The notes beneath the pieces were generated by a model that ran no database searches, was not told where the DNA came from, and saw nothing but the letters and a program-made list of their open reading frames with translations. Made by a program: the position numbers and the translations under genes. From Candidatus Sulfuritelmatomonas gaucii (GTDB lineage Bacteria; Acidobacteriota; Terriglobia; Terriglobales; Acidobacteriaceae): a stretch of 57,161 nt of DNA. The stretch is taken from positions 1-57,161 of the forward strand of contig OKRB01000101.1 in NCBI GenBank assembly GCA_900290245.1, read 5' to 3'. This document shows, piece by piece, positions 28,127 through 36,797 of the stretch (its first letter is position 1; each line of letters starts with the position of its first letter).

Positions 28127-29467
28127 CTATTTCATCGCGGGCGCCTCGGCCGTCCCGGGAACGGCAGGCACCGTCGCGCTTGCCTTCAGGCGTTCGCGCA
28201 AGACGAGAAGCGCATAGCAGCCAAGAATCACGAACAGCGGATCAAGCGGGCGCATACGATATGCTTCCGGGTGGACAAAGTAGTACATGAGGGGATAAAG
28301 AAAGAGCACTCCGCCGTAGCGGATGACCTCGAGCGGCGCATCGCGCCATGCCGTGAGCAGGCCGAGAAGCATGAGGAGTGTGAGTGTCGTGGCAAACGGA
28401 ATGTTGGCTGGGTCCATCGGCTCCAGCTTCAGATAATCACGATTAAAGCTCCAGAATCCGGTCCATAAATAAAACGAGCGCCGCACGCACATCCACATAT
28501 ACCACGCTGGATGTTCGCGGATGTACGCCTTGGCTTCCTGCGCTTTGTAGTTCATGTAGGCCAGCTCGCCCATGCTGTTAAACGCGGCCAGTTCCTGTGG
28601 ATCATGTAGCGGGTTCAGGTCGTTGCTGGTCCAATGCAGGTCATAGCCGTTATTGCCCATCCACATTTCCAACCCCATGCTGTCGCGCATGGGGATGAAC
28701 CGGTGAAAGACCATCGCGTTGCGAATCAGCCACGGTGAAAGCGCTGCCGCCATCGCCAGTGAAGACACAATGCCGGGCAGCATCCACTGTTTTTTCTCGC
28801 GCGCAAGCCGCCAGCATGCCAGCACCAGCAGGAATGGAATTACAACCAGGACAGAGGGCTCAGTGAGCCCTGCGAAGCCGGCGAGAAGGCCGAACCCCGC
28901 CCACAAAGCGAGGCGCGGAGACTCCTCCATGTGCTGCGCCAGCACGAGCAGCCAGCAGAGGCACAGCAGCAGCAGGTGCGTCGACCATGCCCATGCCGCG
29001 GAGAAGTAGATGCCGTAAGGAAAAATTGCCCATCCCCACGCCGCCCACCAGCCCGCCCGCTCCCCAAAGCTGCGCCGCGCCATCAGGAAGATGGGAATAC
29101 ATGCCAGGGTGTTGATCAGGCAGTCGAATACGTGAACCGCAAGTATTGAAGCCGGCGTGTGAACGCCAAAGAAGTGAAACATTACGGCCACGATCAGCGG
29201 GTACACAGGCGGCATGATTGCCGAAGGCTGATTCGACATCAATGCGCTGCCAAAGCCGCGGCCGGCCAGCAACGCCTCCGCCACATTTCCCTGCTCCCAT
29301 GCATGGATGTGGTCGGCATCCATCAGGTTTTCGAAGTTGGGAAGTGGAAGAACGGCGAGGCGAAGCGCCAGCGCAACAAGCAGAACGACGGCGAGACGGC
29401 GGCGCATTCCTGCCCGCCGGTCCTTCGGGGAGGCTGGATCGTTCTCAGTCAAATCTGCTGCTTTCAT
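28127..29467 (-). CDS. GT39/ArnT-like polytopic membrane glycosyltransferase
   Basis: The 446-residue protein shows about ten hydrophobic helices. The first loop has DADHIHAWEQGN, with acidic residues where GT-C transferases place their catalytic Asp, then GRGFGSALMSNQPSAIMPPVYPL. This is the dolichyl-phosphate-mannose-mannosyltransferase/ArnT type, which moves sugars from polyprenyl phosphate to protein or lipid on the periplasmic side. The acceptor is unknown. It converges on the GH35 gene with 24 bases between. Confidence 0.75.
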   Translation of the reverse strand: MKAADLTENDPASPKDRRAGMRRRLAVVLLVALALRLAVLPLPNFENLMDADHIHAWEQGNVAEALLAGRGFGSALMSNQPSAIMPPVYPLIVAVMFHFFGVHTPASILAVHVFDCLINTLACIPIFLMARRSFGERAGWWAAWGWAIFPYGIYFSAAWAWSTHLLLLCLCWLLVLAQHMEESPRLALWAGFGLLAGFAGLTEPSVLVVIPFLLVLACWRLAREKKQWMLPGIVSSLAMAAALSPWLIRNAMVFHRFIPMRDSMGLEMWMGNNGYDLHWTSNDLNPLHDPQELAAFNSMGELAYMNYKAQEAKAYIREHPAWYMWMCVRRSFYLWTGFWSFNRDYLKLEPMDPANIPFATTLTLLMLLGLLTAWRDAPLEVIRYGGVLFLYPLMYYFVHPEAYRMRPLDPLFVILGCYALLVLRERLKASATVPAVPGTAEAPAMK

Positions 29468-29714
29468 TCATGAGTTGGCACTTAATTTGACGTGCCGCTC
29501 TGCCGGTTGATTACGCTCGAGGGGTTACTTTCGAAATTAGCATTCGGATCGTAATTATTTTGTAAACAGGCGCAAAAAAACGCTCATGCCCTGCCGCCCG
29601 CGTCCCGGGCCGCACCTCGCCGGGGCCCAATGGCCCTCCCTTCCTTTCTTGCCGGCGAGTGGAAAAAGGCCCGCCGGAATCCTCTATCCTGTTTCTACAT
29701 CCTGGAGGTCCACG

Positions 29715-31163
29715 ATGTTTTCCCCCGCCCTTGCCGCACCGGAAGCACTCACCCCTCTCGACGAACTCGCCGCTGCGCTTGATCGCATCGGCCCTATGCA
29801 TGACTTGCCATTTGACGATCGCCTGTGGCTGGCGAAGCACGGCAAGGAAGTGCGCGCCGGTGCCGGCGACACCCTCTTTGAAGAGGGCGATGCCGCCGAG
29901 CACATGGTGCTGATCATCAAAGGCGAGATTCATGTCCGCCGCCAGCGCGGCGGTCCCATGGCCTTGTTCATTGGCCGCACCGGCCAAATGACCGGCGTGC
30001 TGCCTTTTTCGCGCATGAAAACCTACGGCGGACAGGGCTTCGCCGTCTCGCCGGTTTGGGCGCTGCTCATTCACCGCTCGCAGTTCCCGGAGATGCTGGC
30101 GGCCATCCCCACCATGGCGCAGCGCGTGGTCTCCACGTTGCTTGACCGCGTGCGTGAAGTCACGCGCATCGAGCAGCAGGCGGAAAAGCTTGCCGCGCTT
30201 GGCCAACTGGCCGGCAACCTGTCGCACGAGCTGAACAACCCTGCTTCAGCCGCCCAGCGCGCTGCCGCCAGCCTGCTTGCCGCCTTGCGCTCCAACCGCA
30301 GCAACCGCTACCGGCTGGTTAATCTCTCGTTGAGCGAAGAACAGGTCCGCGCAGTCGAGGCCTGGGAAGAGAAGATGCTTTGCCGCATTCCGGAGACCCT
30401 CAACCCTGTGCAGGAAGGAGATCCCCTCGCCTTTATTGCCGGTGAGGAGTCGCTTCGCGCCTGGCTTGGCGCCATCGGTTGCGGCGATGCCTGGGAGGTT
30501 GCGGCTCAATTGGCCGAGCAGGGCGTGACCAGCTCCGATCTCGATGATCTGCGTGCCATATTAGGCGCAGAAGGAGCCTGCACCTCGCTTCAGTTCTTCG
30601 CCCGCTATCTGCGCTCCTCTCGCGCCGCGGAAACCATCGTCAATTCCACGGCCCGAATCTTCGACCTCATCGGCGCGGTAAAGGACTACTCCAACATGGA
30701 CCGGTCGCCGATTCTCGAGGTCGATGTCCCGGCCGGGCTCGACGCCACGTTGCAAATGCTCCATTCGCGCATGGATAACATCGAAATCGAGCGTGATTAC
30801 CAGCCCGACCTGCCACGCATCAGCGCCTACGCCGGCGAGCTGAACCAAGTATGGACCGCGCTGATTGAAAATGCACTCGACGCCCTCGGTAATCACGGCC
30901 GTCTCCGTGTGGCTTGCCGGCTCGAAGCCGACATGCTCCTGGTGGAGATCTGGGATACAGGCCCAGGCATCCCTCCGGAATTGCAGGAGCGCATCTTCGA
31001 ACCCTTCTTTACCACCAAGGCCCCCGGCAAAGGGCTGGGCCTCGGCCTCGACAATGCCATGCGTATCGTGCGCAAGCACAGCGGCCATCTGAGCGTGAAG
31101 TCCGACCCGGGATCGACCTGCTTTCGCGTACGCCTGCCGCTCGATCAGCTCCAGGCATATTAG
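29715..31163 (+). CDS. Histidine kinase with N-terminal cyclic-nucleotide-binding-like domain
   Basis: The 482-residue soluble protein begins with a cNMP-binding-type beta roll (about 25-140: [22 protein letters not shown]). A HisKA helix follows with His171 in [16 protein letters not shown], then an unusual helical stretch of about 130 residues, then the ATPase domain ([25 protein letters not shown]). The normal phosphate-binding cassette of cNMP domains (GExxx...RxA) is not clear, so the ligand may not be a cyclic nucleotide. GGAGG at 29704-29708 fixes the ATG at 29715; the longer frame upstream is not supported. Confidence 0.85.
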   Translation: MFSPALAAPEALTPLDELAAALDRIGPMHDLPFDDRLWLAKHGKEVRAGAGDTLFEEGDAAEHMVLIIKGEIHVRRQRGGPMALFIGRTGQMTGVLPFSRMKTYGGQGFAVSPVWALLIHRSQFPEMLAAIPTMAQRVVSTLLDRVREVTRIEQQAEKLAALGQLAGNLSHELNNPASAAQRAAASLLAALRSNRSNRYRLVNLSLSEEQVRAVEAWEEKMLCRIPETLNPVQEGDPLAFIAGEESLRAWLGAIGCGDAWEVAAQLAEQGVTSSDLDDLRAILGAEGACTSLQFFARYLRSSRAAETIVNSTARIFDLIGAVKDYSNMDRSPILEVDVPAGLDATLQMLHSRMDNIEIERDYQPDLPRISAYAGELNQVWTALIENALDALGNHGRLRVACRLEADMLLVEIWDTGPGIPPELQERIFEPFFTTKAPGKGLGLGLDNAMRIVRKHSGHLSVKSDPGSTCFRVRLPLDQLQAY

Positions 31164-31205
31164 TGCGATCCGAAGGCTACTGCACCTAAGATTCAACCGC
31201 AACGT

Positions 31206-31276
31206 TGTCATCCTGAGCGACGAGCGCTTTCCCTTCGCGGCGCGAAGGAAAGCGGGAGAGAGTCGAAGGATCTGCG
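31206..31276. repeat. Dispersed hairpin repeat (GTCATCCTGAGCGA type)
   Basis: The sequence opens GTCATCCTGAGCGACGAG, has a stem (31225-31239 with 31241-31254, one bulge), and ends AGTCGAAGGATCTGCGG. This resembles a short repeat found between genes in many bacterial genomes. No coding function. Confidence 0.6.
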
Positions 31277-31329
31277 GTTGTTTTTTCAGTCGGGGATCGG
31301 TGCACCATCTGCGGAATTGCCCTAACTGT

Positions 31330-31435
31330 CAGCTCTCAGCCTTCAGCTTTCAGCGTCATCCCGCCCACATCGGCCTGACGAGCCAGACCCGTCAATCAAA
31401 AGGCTGAGAGCTGAAAGCCGACCGCTGAAAGCTTT
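31330..31435. repeat. Heptad array B (CAGCTYT units, two opposed blocks)
   Basis: Four phased heptads CAGCTCT, CAGCCTT, CAGCTTT, CAGCGTC (31330-31357) are followed 43 bases later by five in the opposite sense: AGGCTGA, GAGCTGA, AAGCCGA, CCGCTGA, AAGCTTT (31401-31435). The blocks share a 14-base exact inverted repeat and could fold together upstream of the lipoprotein gene. Confidence 0.75.
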
Positions 31436-31512
31436 TTCATCGACGCTGCTCACAAGGCACCGCGCCTGGGGTAAACTTAACCCGCAATTCCGCGTCAGTC
31501 TGGAGGGCTCTT

Positions 31513-31932
31513 ATGCGAACGTTCATTCGAGCTGATCTCGCCCTCGGTTTCTCCCTTGCCATAGCAGTTCTTTGCGGATGCGGCGGGACCGCGGCGACCA
31601 AATGCAACGAAACCGTCGTCATTTCGGTCAACCCAACTACCGCAACGATCAACCACGCTGCCGCACCACCGGCAAACCAGGTGCAATTTGTAGCGAATGC
31701 GCAGCCGTTCTCCCATGAGCCTGGTTGCGCCGTGCCCACCTGGATCGCGATTGTATATGGGACCTGGTCGAACCCTGACCCCACCGACATCCAGATCAGC
31801 AGCGCCATTGACAACACAAACGGAACCGCCGTGTGCAAGTCCGCAACCAGCGGAGCCGTTACATTGACCGGGACCTTCAACCAGCTTGTGCCGGCTCCCG
31901 TTACAAAGACCGTTCAACTCACTTGCAACTGA
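31513..31932 (+). CDS. Putative lipoprotein with Ig-like fold
   Basis: The 139-residue protein has a signal sequence ending VLCGCGGT, a plausible lipobox, then ISVNPTTATINHA and regularly spaced beta strands like the bacterial Ig-like repeats of acidobacterial surface proteins. Four further cysteines are spread through the mature part. No function is assigned. The gene is bracketed by GCTGAAA-type heptad arrays on both sides. Confidence 0.65.
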   Translation: MRTFIRADLALGFSLAIAVLCGCGGTAATKCNETVVISVNPTTATINHAAAPPANQVQFVANAQPFSHEPGCAVPTWIAIVYGTWSNPDPTDIQISSAIDNTNGTAVCKSATSGAVTLTGTFNQLVPAPVTKTVQLTCN

Positions 31933-31971
31933 TTCCGCGCACGGGACTCGCCCCGTCCTGAAGAGGCGCCG

Positions 31972-32006
31972 TCTGAAAGCTCACGGCCGATAGCTGAAAG
32001 CTGCTT
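31972..32006. repeat. Heptad array C (GCTGAAA units)
   Basis: Five phased heptads TCTGAAA, GCTCACG, GCCGATA, GCTGAAA, GCTGCTT lie 40 bases after the lipoprotein stop. They belong to the same family as array B, on the other side of the gene. Confidence 0.6.
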
Positions 32007-32109
32007 CTCAAAACGACAAAAATGATGATTGAGTTGGTTCTTGCGGACTCAGCCGGCACCTCAACGGTGGGCTCATCAAGGGCTGCTTTCCGCCACCACA
32101 GATTGCCTT

Positions 32110-32163
32110 GCTCCCTCGCTCCCTCGTTCCCCCGATCCCTAATCCCTGGTTCCCTGGTCCCTG
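32110..32163. repeat. Array D ending at the DUF427 stop codon
   Basis: Units of seven or eight bases (GCTCCCTC twice, GTTCCCCC, GATCCCTA, ATCCCTG, GTTCCCTG, GTCCCTG) run up to base 32163; the leftward stop codon is 32164-32166. On the mRNA strand the array gives seven GGG-type tracts at roughly seven-base spacing directly after the stop. Confidence 0.85.
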
Positions 32164-32448
32164 TCACTTCTCCACTTCCACGCCGCGCCAAAAGGCCACA
32201 TGGCCCTTCACCTTGCGCGCCGTCGGCTTGGGGTCGGGATAGTACCAGGCCGCATCCTGATTGTCTTGCCCATCAATCACGATGCTCATGAACCGCGCCT
32301 GGCCCTTCAACGGATGCGTTGAAGTCGTAGAGCTGGGGCGGAAAAACTCGCGCTTGAGGCTGGATTCAGGGAAATAGACATCCCCTTCCAATTCCTCGAT
32401 TCGATCGCTTTCGGCAATGACTCTGCCGTTCCAGATTGCTCGCGCCAT
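32164..32448 (-). CDS. DUF427 domain protein
   Basis: The 94-residue protein matches the DUF427 pattern: a beta-tent fold with ARAIWNGRVIAESD at the start, a VYFPESSLKREFF segment and AAWYYPDPKP followed by GHVAFW. The biochemical role of the family is unknown. It is a small soluble protein. Its stop codon is immediately followed on the transcript by heptad array D. Confidence 0.85.
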   Translation of the reverse strand: MARAIWNGRVIAESDRIEELEGDVYFPESSLKREFFRPSSTTSTHPLKGQARFMSIVIDGQDNQDAAWYYPDPKPTARKVKGHVAFWRGVEVEK

Positions 32449-32588
32449 GGATGTTCCGGTCGCTTCTAGTCGATGCGATCCCCCTCAATCGGCGGCACCC
32501 AGCCGCCTTTCGGGAGGCGTCGGTACGACACTACCAGAGTTTGCGCGGCGTGACGAGTCCCATTGAGGTTCGCGGCGCCTCGATCCCC

Positions 32589-32909
32589 TTACTTCGCGGC
32601 TTCGATCAAGTCGATATGCATGCTCTTCTGCGCCGAATCCTCGGTCGCCTTCACGGTCACGTGCGCCCCATAAAAATCCTTCACCGCATCCGGATTGTCG
32701 ATGCTCCAAACGTGCTTCCCGGCATCAACAAACACGGGCTTCATCCCGCCGTCAATGCACTTCTTCACGCATTCAGCGCCGGTTCCCATGTGCTTGGCGC
32801 CGCACATCGAATCCGAGATCCAGCCAGTGGCCCTGCTCGAGTCGGCAGCCTGGGCCAACAGCACGCCCATCGCAAAAACCGTAGCCAGCAACGAAAAGCT
32901 TCGCTTCAT
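32589..32909 (-). CDS. Small secreted protein of unknown function
   Basis: The 106-residue protein starts at an ATG with a perfect GGAGG eight bases upstream and has a signal peptide ending near LLAQAA. The mature part, WISDSMCGAKH...CVKKCIDGG...HVWSIDNPDAV, with three cysteines, is like small exported proteins common in acidobacteria. No function is known to me. The 72-base longer frame upstream is not supported by a ribosome site. Confidence 0.75.
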   Translation of the reverse strand: MKRSFSLLATVFAMGVLLAQAADSSRATGWISDSMCGAKHMGTGAECVKKCIDGGMKPVFVDAGKHVWSIDNPDAVKDFYGAHVTVKATEDSAQKSMHIDLIEAAK

Positions 32910-33008
32910 ATAAACCTCCGGGGAGTTGAAAATCACTTTTGACCCGTTCCTATCATGCACCGCGAGCCCGATTTCCCACAAGTGGCCTCCGGCCTTACCG
33001 GCCCGCCT

Positions 33009-33452
33009 TCATTTCTTCCCTCGGCTTCCACGCGAGGCTTCCACGCGTTTCACCGTTGCCTCGTAGCGCTGCATTGCCGCGGAAAAGCGGTTCGTCAGCT
33101 CCGAAGTCTTCGTGAAAAGGGTAGGCACCTTTTCGCGGATCGCATCGAGGATGGGCGCAAACTTGGCCAGCAAGAAGAACCCCTCGCCGTTGCAGTCCAC
33201 GAACAGCTCGGCAGAGACCGCGCCATGCAGGACCATGGCCGACGCCATCTCCCAGTAGGTGATCACCTGCCTCAGCCAGGGATTATGCGGATCGCGCGGA
33301 TTGTCATAAACGGCGAAGAATTCCTCTGCCGTGTTGGGCCAGAACTCCCCGGTAATCCACGCGCGCGCCTGGCGCATCACCTCTTCGGTGCGCAGTTGAT
33401 AAAGTTTCAAAATGATTTCGGCATCGGCCGGCGTTGCCAGCATTCGTTCCAT
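33009..33452 (-). CDS. Hypothetical cytoplasmic protein
   Basis: The 147-residue, mostly helical protein (EIILKLYQLRTEEVMRQAR, FAVYDNPRDPHNPWLRQVITYWEMASAMV) ends in a basic tail RGSRGKK. It resembles helical hypothetical proteins of acidobacteria; I cannot name a domain with confidence. The ATG at 33452 has GGAG seven bases upstream. It follows topA on the same strand after the topA terminator. Confidence 0.65.
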   Translation of the reverse strand: MERMLATPADAEIILKLYQLRTEEVMRQARAWITGEFWPNTAEEFFAVYDNPRDPHNPWLRQVITYWEMASAMVLHGAVSAELFVDCNGEGFFLLAKFAPILDAIREKVPTLFTKTSELTNRFSAAMQRYEATVKRVEASRGSRGKK

Positions 33453-33563
33453 GATGGGTCTCCGCTGCCCATAGTATAGGGTTCGCCAACGTTGTGTCGT
33501 GAAGTTTCGCCGAAGGAAAATGGCTTCAAAACTCTCGTCGCCGCCGGCTTGATGCCCCCAAGC

Positions 33564-33594
33564 CAAAAGAGCGCGCCAACGAGGCGCGCCCTTT
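33564..33594 (-). terminator. Rho-independent terminator of topA
   Basis: Nine-base GC arms (33569-33577 and 33583-33591, one mismatch) flank a five-base loop. On the minus strand the stem is followed by CTTTT. It lies 30 bases beyond the topA stop codon. Confidence 0.75.
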
Positions 33595-33619
33595 CCCCTA
33601 ATCCCAATTCCCTGTCTTT
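33592..33619. repeat. Heptad array K immediately after the topA stop
   Basis: Units TTTCCCC, TAATCCC, AATTCCC, TGTCTTT are phased. The transcript reads four G tracts within 30 bases between the topA stop (33621-33623) and the terminator hairpin. Confidence 0.75.
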
Positions 33620-33620
33620 C

Positions 33621-36302
33621 TCACGCCGGTTGCAGCTCCTGCTTCTCGTTCGGCTTTTCCACAACCGGCCCATGCGTTTCCGCCGTGGGCGGGGGCGGTG
33701 CGTCGCCGATTCGCTTCGAGTAGCTGCAAACCACCGTGTTCTCCGGCTCCGTCGGTGCTGCCTTCTTCCCGCGCTTTTTCGTCGCCGCCTCATCCTCGGC
33801 GGTTTTCTTTGTATTTGGGCACACGAGGAAAACGCCCGATCGCAGCGTCTTCTCCAGCAGGTACGGGCTGCCGCACTTCGGGCACTTCTTCGCCACAGGC
33901 TTCAAGTTCGACGTGAAGTCGCACTTGGGATAATTCGTGCAGCCCCAGAAGATGTTGCCCCTGCGCGCGCGGCGCTCCGCCAGGTCGCCCTCGCCGCAAT
34001 TCGGGCACTTCATCCCCTCAATCAGGTTCTGCTTCACATACTTGCACTTCGGATAGCCTGAGCACGATACAAACTCGCCGTATGCACCCTGGCGCTTGAC
34101 CAGCGGCTTGCCGCACACCGGGCAATCCTCGCCGGTAGGCTCAGCCGGTTTCTGCTGTTGCTTCTGGCTCAGCTTTCGGAAGGTCTTGCACGGCGGATCA
34201 GCGTTGTAGTCCGGGCAGGCCATGAATGGTCCGAAGAGGCCGCGCCGCATCACCATCACCTTGCCGCAGTTCTCGCAGTACTCCTCGGTATCACCCGCTT
34301 CCTGCGCCTCCGGCGTGTTCAGGTCCGGCTTCGATGCAATGTTCTCCTTCGTGAAGGTACAGCTTGTCGGATCTTTCTTGTTGTACGCCGAACATGCATA
34401 GAACGTGCCGAATTTGCCCCACTTGAGCACCAGCGGCGAGCCGCACACGTCGCACTTTTCGTTCGTCACCTGTTCCATGCGCTTGATGTTGCGCATCTTT
34501 TTCCCGGCGTCCTTCAACTCTTTTTCAAAGTAGTCATAAAAAGCGTTCAGCAGGTCGGTCCACTTCTCCGTGCCCTCTTCAATGTCGTCGAGTTCTGTTT
34601 CCAGCTTGGCCGTGTACGCCGTATCGAATATGTACGGGAAGTTCTCCACCAGCAGATCGCACACCACCACGCCAATCTCCGTCGGATAGAATCGCCCTCG
34701 CGAGCCGCCATGCTTCACCACATATTCGCGATCCTGTATGGTGTTGATGATCGACGCGTACGTCGACGGTCGCCCAATCCCCCGCTCCTCCAGTTCCTTC
34801 ACCAGCGAAGCTTCGTTGTAGCGCGGCGGCGGCTGCGTGAAGTGTTGTTCGTGCAGCAGCTCATCCTTCTCCAGCGTCTTCACGCCGTCCAGGCTGGGCA
34901 GCCGGTTCGCCGTCTCGTCACTGTCGTCCTTTTTGTCTTCAGACACCTCGTAGATCTTCAGGAATCCGTCGAATCGCATCACCGATCCGCTCACCCGAAA
35001 ATCGTAGGTCTTTCCGGTGCTGGCTGAAACCGCCGCAATGTTCGCCGTGGTTACGTCATAAACCGCGGGAACCATCTGCGAAGCAACAAAGCGCCTCCAG
35101 ATGAGGGTGTAGAGCTTGAGCTGCTCATCGCTCAAAAAGCGCGCGATCGACTCCGGCGTGCGCGATGCGTCCGTCGGCCTGATGGCTTCGTGCGCATCCT
35201 GCGCGTCCTTCTTCCCTTTGTACGAGTTCGGCGAATCCGGAAGATATTGCGCGCCGAGTTGCTTGGTAATCCACTCACGCGCCCCGGTAATCGCCTCGGG
35301 AGCCACGCGCGGCGAGTCGGTCCTCATATAAGTGATAAGGCCGGTTGTGCCTTCGGCGCCGAGGTCCACGCCCTCGTAGAGCCGCTGCGCCACGCCCATC
35401 GTGCGCCGCACATTGAATCCCAATTTATTCGCGGCATCGCGCTGCAGTTGGCTCGTGATAAACGGCGCCAGCGGTCGCCGCTGTTGCTCGCGCGACTGCA
35501 CGCCGGTGACCGACCAGCTCGCCTTTTCAAGCGCCGCCACCACCTCGTCCATCGACTTCTTGTCGGGCACCGCGTTTGCGATGAACTGTTCTTTGCCGTC
35601 TTTGTCCTTGCCATTCGCCACGCGCGCCGGCTCGCCGTCAATGCCGATGAACTTCGCTTTGAATTTCTCGTCCGCACGCCGCTCGGGATGGAGCAGCGCT
35701 TCGAGCGTCCAGTATTCCAGCGGCTGAAACGCGCGAATCTCCCGCTCGCGTTCCACAACCAGGCGCAGCGCCACTGTCTGCACGCGCCCAGCGGAAAGCC
35801 CGCGCCGCACCTTATCCCAAAGCAGCGGCGAAATCTGGTAACCCACCAGCCGATCGAGCACGCGCCGCGTCTGCTGCGCGTCCACCAGGTTCTGATCGAT
35901 ATCGCGCGCATGCGCGAACGCTTCCTGCACGGCCTTCTTCGTGATCTCGTTGAAGGTCACGCGGCGAATTTTCTTTCTCTCTTTTGCGTTCGTTCCCAGT
36001 TTCAGCGCCAGGTGATACGCAATGGCCTCGCCTTCCCGGTCCGGGTCCGGCGCGAGATAGATCTCGTCGGCTTTCGCCGCCGCCTTCTTGAGCTGCTCAA
36101 CCACCTTCTCCTTGCCCGGAGACACCACGAGCTCCGGCTCAAAGGTACGGTTCTTCAGCTCCACGCCAAGCTCGTTCTTGGGCAGATCCATAATGTGCCC
36201 GATGGAAGCCTTCACATCGAAGCCCTTGCCGAGATACTTCTCGATCGTCCTCGCCTTGGCCGGCGACTCGACGATCACCAACGATTTGATTGTTGCTGCC
36301 AT
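33621..36302 (-). CDS. topA: DNA topoisomerase I with five C-terminal zinc-ribbon motifs
   Basis: TopA relaxes negatively supercoiled DNA. The 893-residue product has the TOPRIM domain (LVIVESPAKARTIEKYLG, then APDPDREGEAI), the active-site Tyr325 in GLITYMRTDSPRV, and the gate domains. The C-terminal third carries five Cys motifs: CDVCG, CENCG, CPVCG, CPNCG and CPKCG, each followed by a second cysteine pair except the last, where only one cysteine remains (VFLVCPNTKK). Length and order are normal for the family. Heptad array K and a terminator follow directly. Confidence 0.97.
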   Translation of the reverse strand: MAATIKSLVIVESPAKARTIEKYLGKGFDVKASIGHIMDLPKNELGVELKNRTFEPELVVSPGKEKVVEQLKKAAAKADEIYLAPDPDREGEAIAYHLALKLGTNAKERKKIRRVTFNEITKKAVQEAFAHARDIDQNLVDAQQTRRVLDRLVGYQISPLLWDKVRRGLSAGRVQTVALRLVVEREREIRAFQPLEYWTLEALLHPERRADEKFKAKFIGIDGEPARVANGKDKDGKEQFIANAVPDKKSMDEVVAALEKASWSVTGVQSREQQRRPLAPFITSQLQRDAANKLGFNVRRTMGVAQRLYEGVDLGAEGTTGLITYMRTDSPRVAPEAITGAREWITKQLGAQYLPDSPNSYKGKKDAQDAHEAIRPTDASRTPESIARFLSDEQLKLYTLIWRRFVASQMVPAVYDVTTANIAAVSASTGKTYDFRVSGSVMRFDGFLKIYEVSEDKKDDSDETANRLPSLDGVKTLEKDELLHEQHFTQPPPRYNEASLVKELEERGIGRPSTYASIINTIQDREYVVKHGGSRGRFYPTEIGVVVCDLLVENFPYIFDTAYTAKLETELDDIEEGTEKWTDLLNAFYDYFEKELKDAGKKMRNIKRMEQVTNEKCDVCGSPLVLKWGKFGTFYACSAYNKKDPTSCTFTKENIASKPDLNTPEAQEAGDTEEYCENCGKVMVMRRGLFGPFMACPDYNADPPCKTFRKLSQKQQQKPAEPTGEDCPVCGKPLVKRQGAYGEFVSCSGYPKCKYVKQNLIEGMKCPNCGEGDLAERRARRGNIFWGCTNYPKCDFTSNLKPVAKKCPKCGSPYLLEKTLRSGVFLVCPNTKKTAEDEAATKKRGKKAAPTEPENTVVCSYSKRIGDAPPPPTAETHGPVVEKPNEKQELQPA

Positions 36303-36797
36303 TCCTTGACCCAGTTCCCTCTCACTAACCTTTCATCACTGTAACGGCTCGAACCATCCCGGCGAAGCGCCCCCTCCAATTCACGACTCACGATTGGACT
36401 CGCGATCCGGTGTTCCGTTTCATTCCGGCGCAGCCTTCAAATTTGTTGGTAGCGAGCCACCCGGTCGCCGGTCCCCGGAAAAAATTGGCCGCAAGTGTTG
36501 CACCCTAACATGGAATACCCTCGGATTTCTACCAGCAGCCCCGATTTTTCTCTGCCCGCGGTCCCAATTTCAGGGTGTATCCGCCGGGCTCCGCGACCCC
36601 TAAACAGCCGCAAAACCGTGCTCTTGCGTGAATCCAGGGGAAGCGCATCCCGAAAGTTACTGACACTTTTGCGTGCCCAGCAGCCGCACGGCGATTCCAC
36701 CTAAACCCGGCCCCGCCACCCAATCCCCGTCACCCAATATCGATCGGCAACAACCCGCGCCCCACTTCCGCGTCGCGCTGCGGCCAACCCTGTCTTC
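36303..36797. other. 495-base gap between dprA and topA
   Basis: No gene is supported. Near 36382-36395 lie two heptad-like units CACGACT and CACGATT. From about 36490 to 36680 there are imperfect inverted pairs (for example GGAATACCCT near 36512 with AGGGTGTATCC near 36573) that suggest a degenerate repeat element or a structured RNA. A leftward frame at 36437-36700 is probably spurious. Confidence 0.35.

Noticed and set aside
22890..31163. Possible polysaccharide-utilisation cluster (kinase, glgA, GH35, GT39, kinase)
   Set aside because: Genes alternate in strand, lack transporters or SusC/D partners, and mix cytoplasmic glycogen synthesis with secreted degradation; co-location alone is not enough.
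32110..32163. Heptad arrays considered as CRISPR
   Set aside because: Units are seven to eight bases without spacers, and no cas gene is present.
36437..36700. Leftward 87-residue frame with a CNTCG motif
   Set aside because: The cysteine pair is isolated, there is no ribosome site, and the rest looks like repeat-derived DNA.
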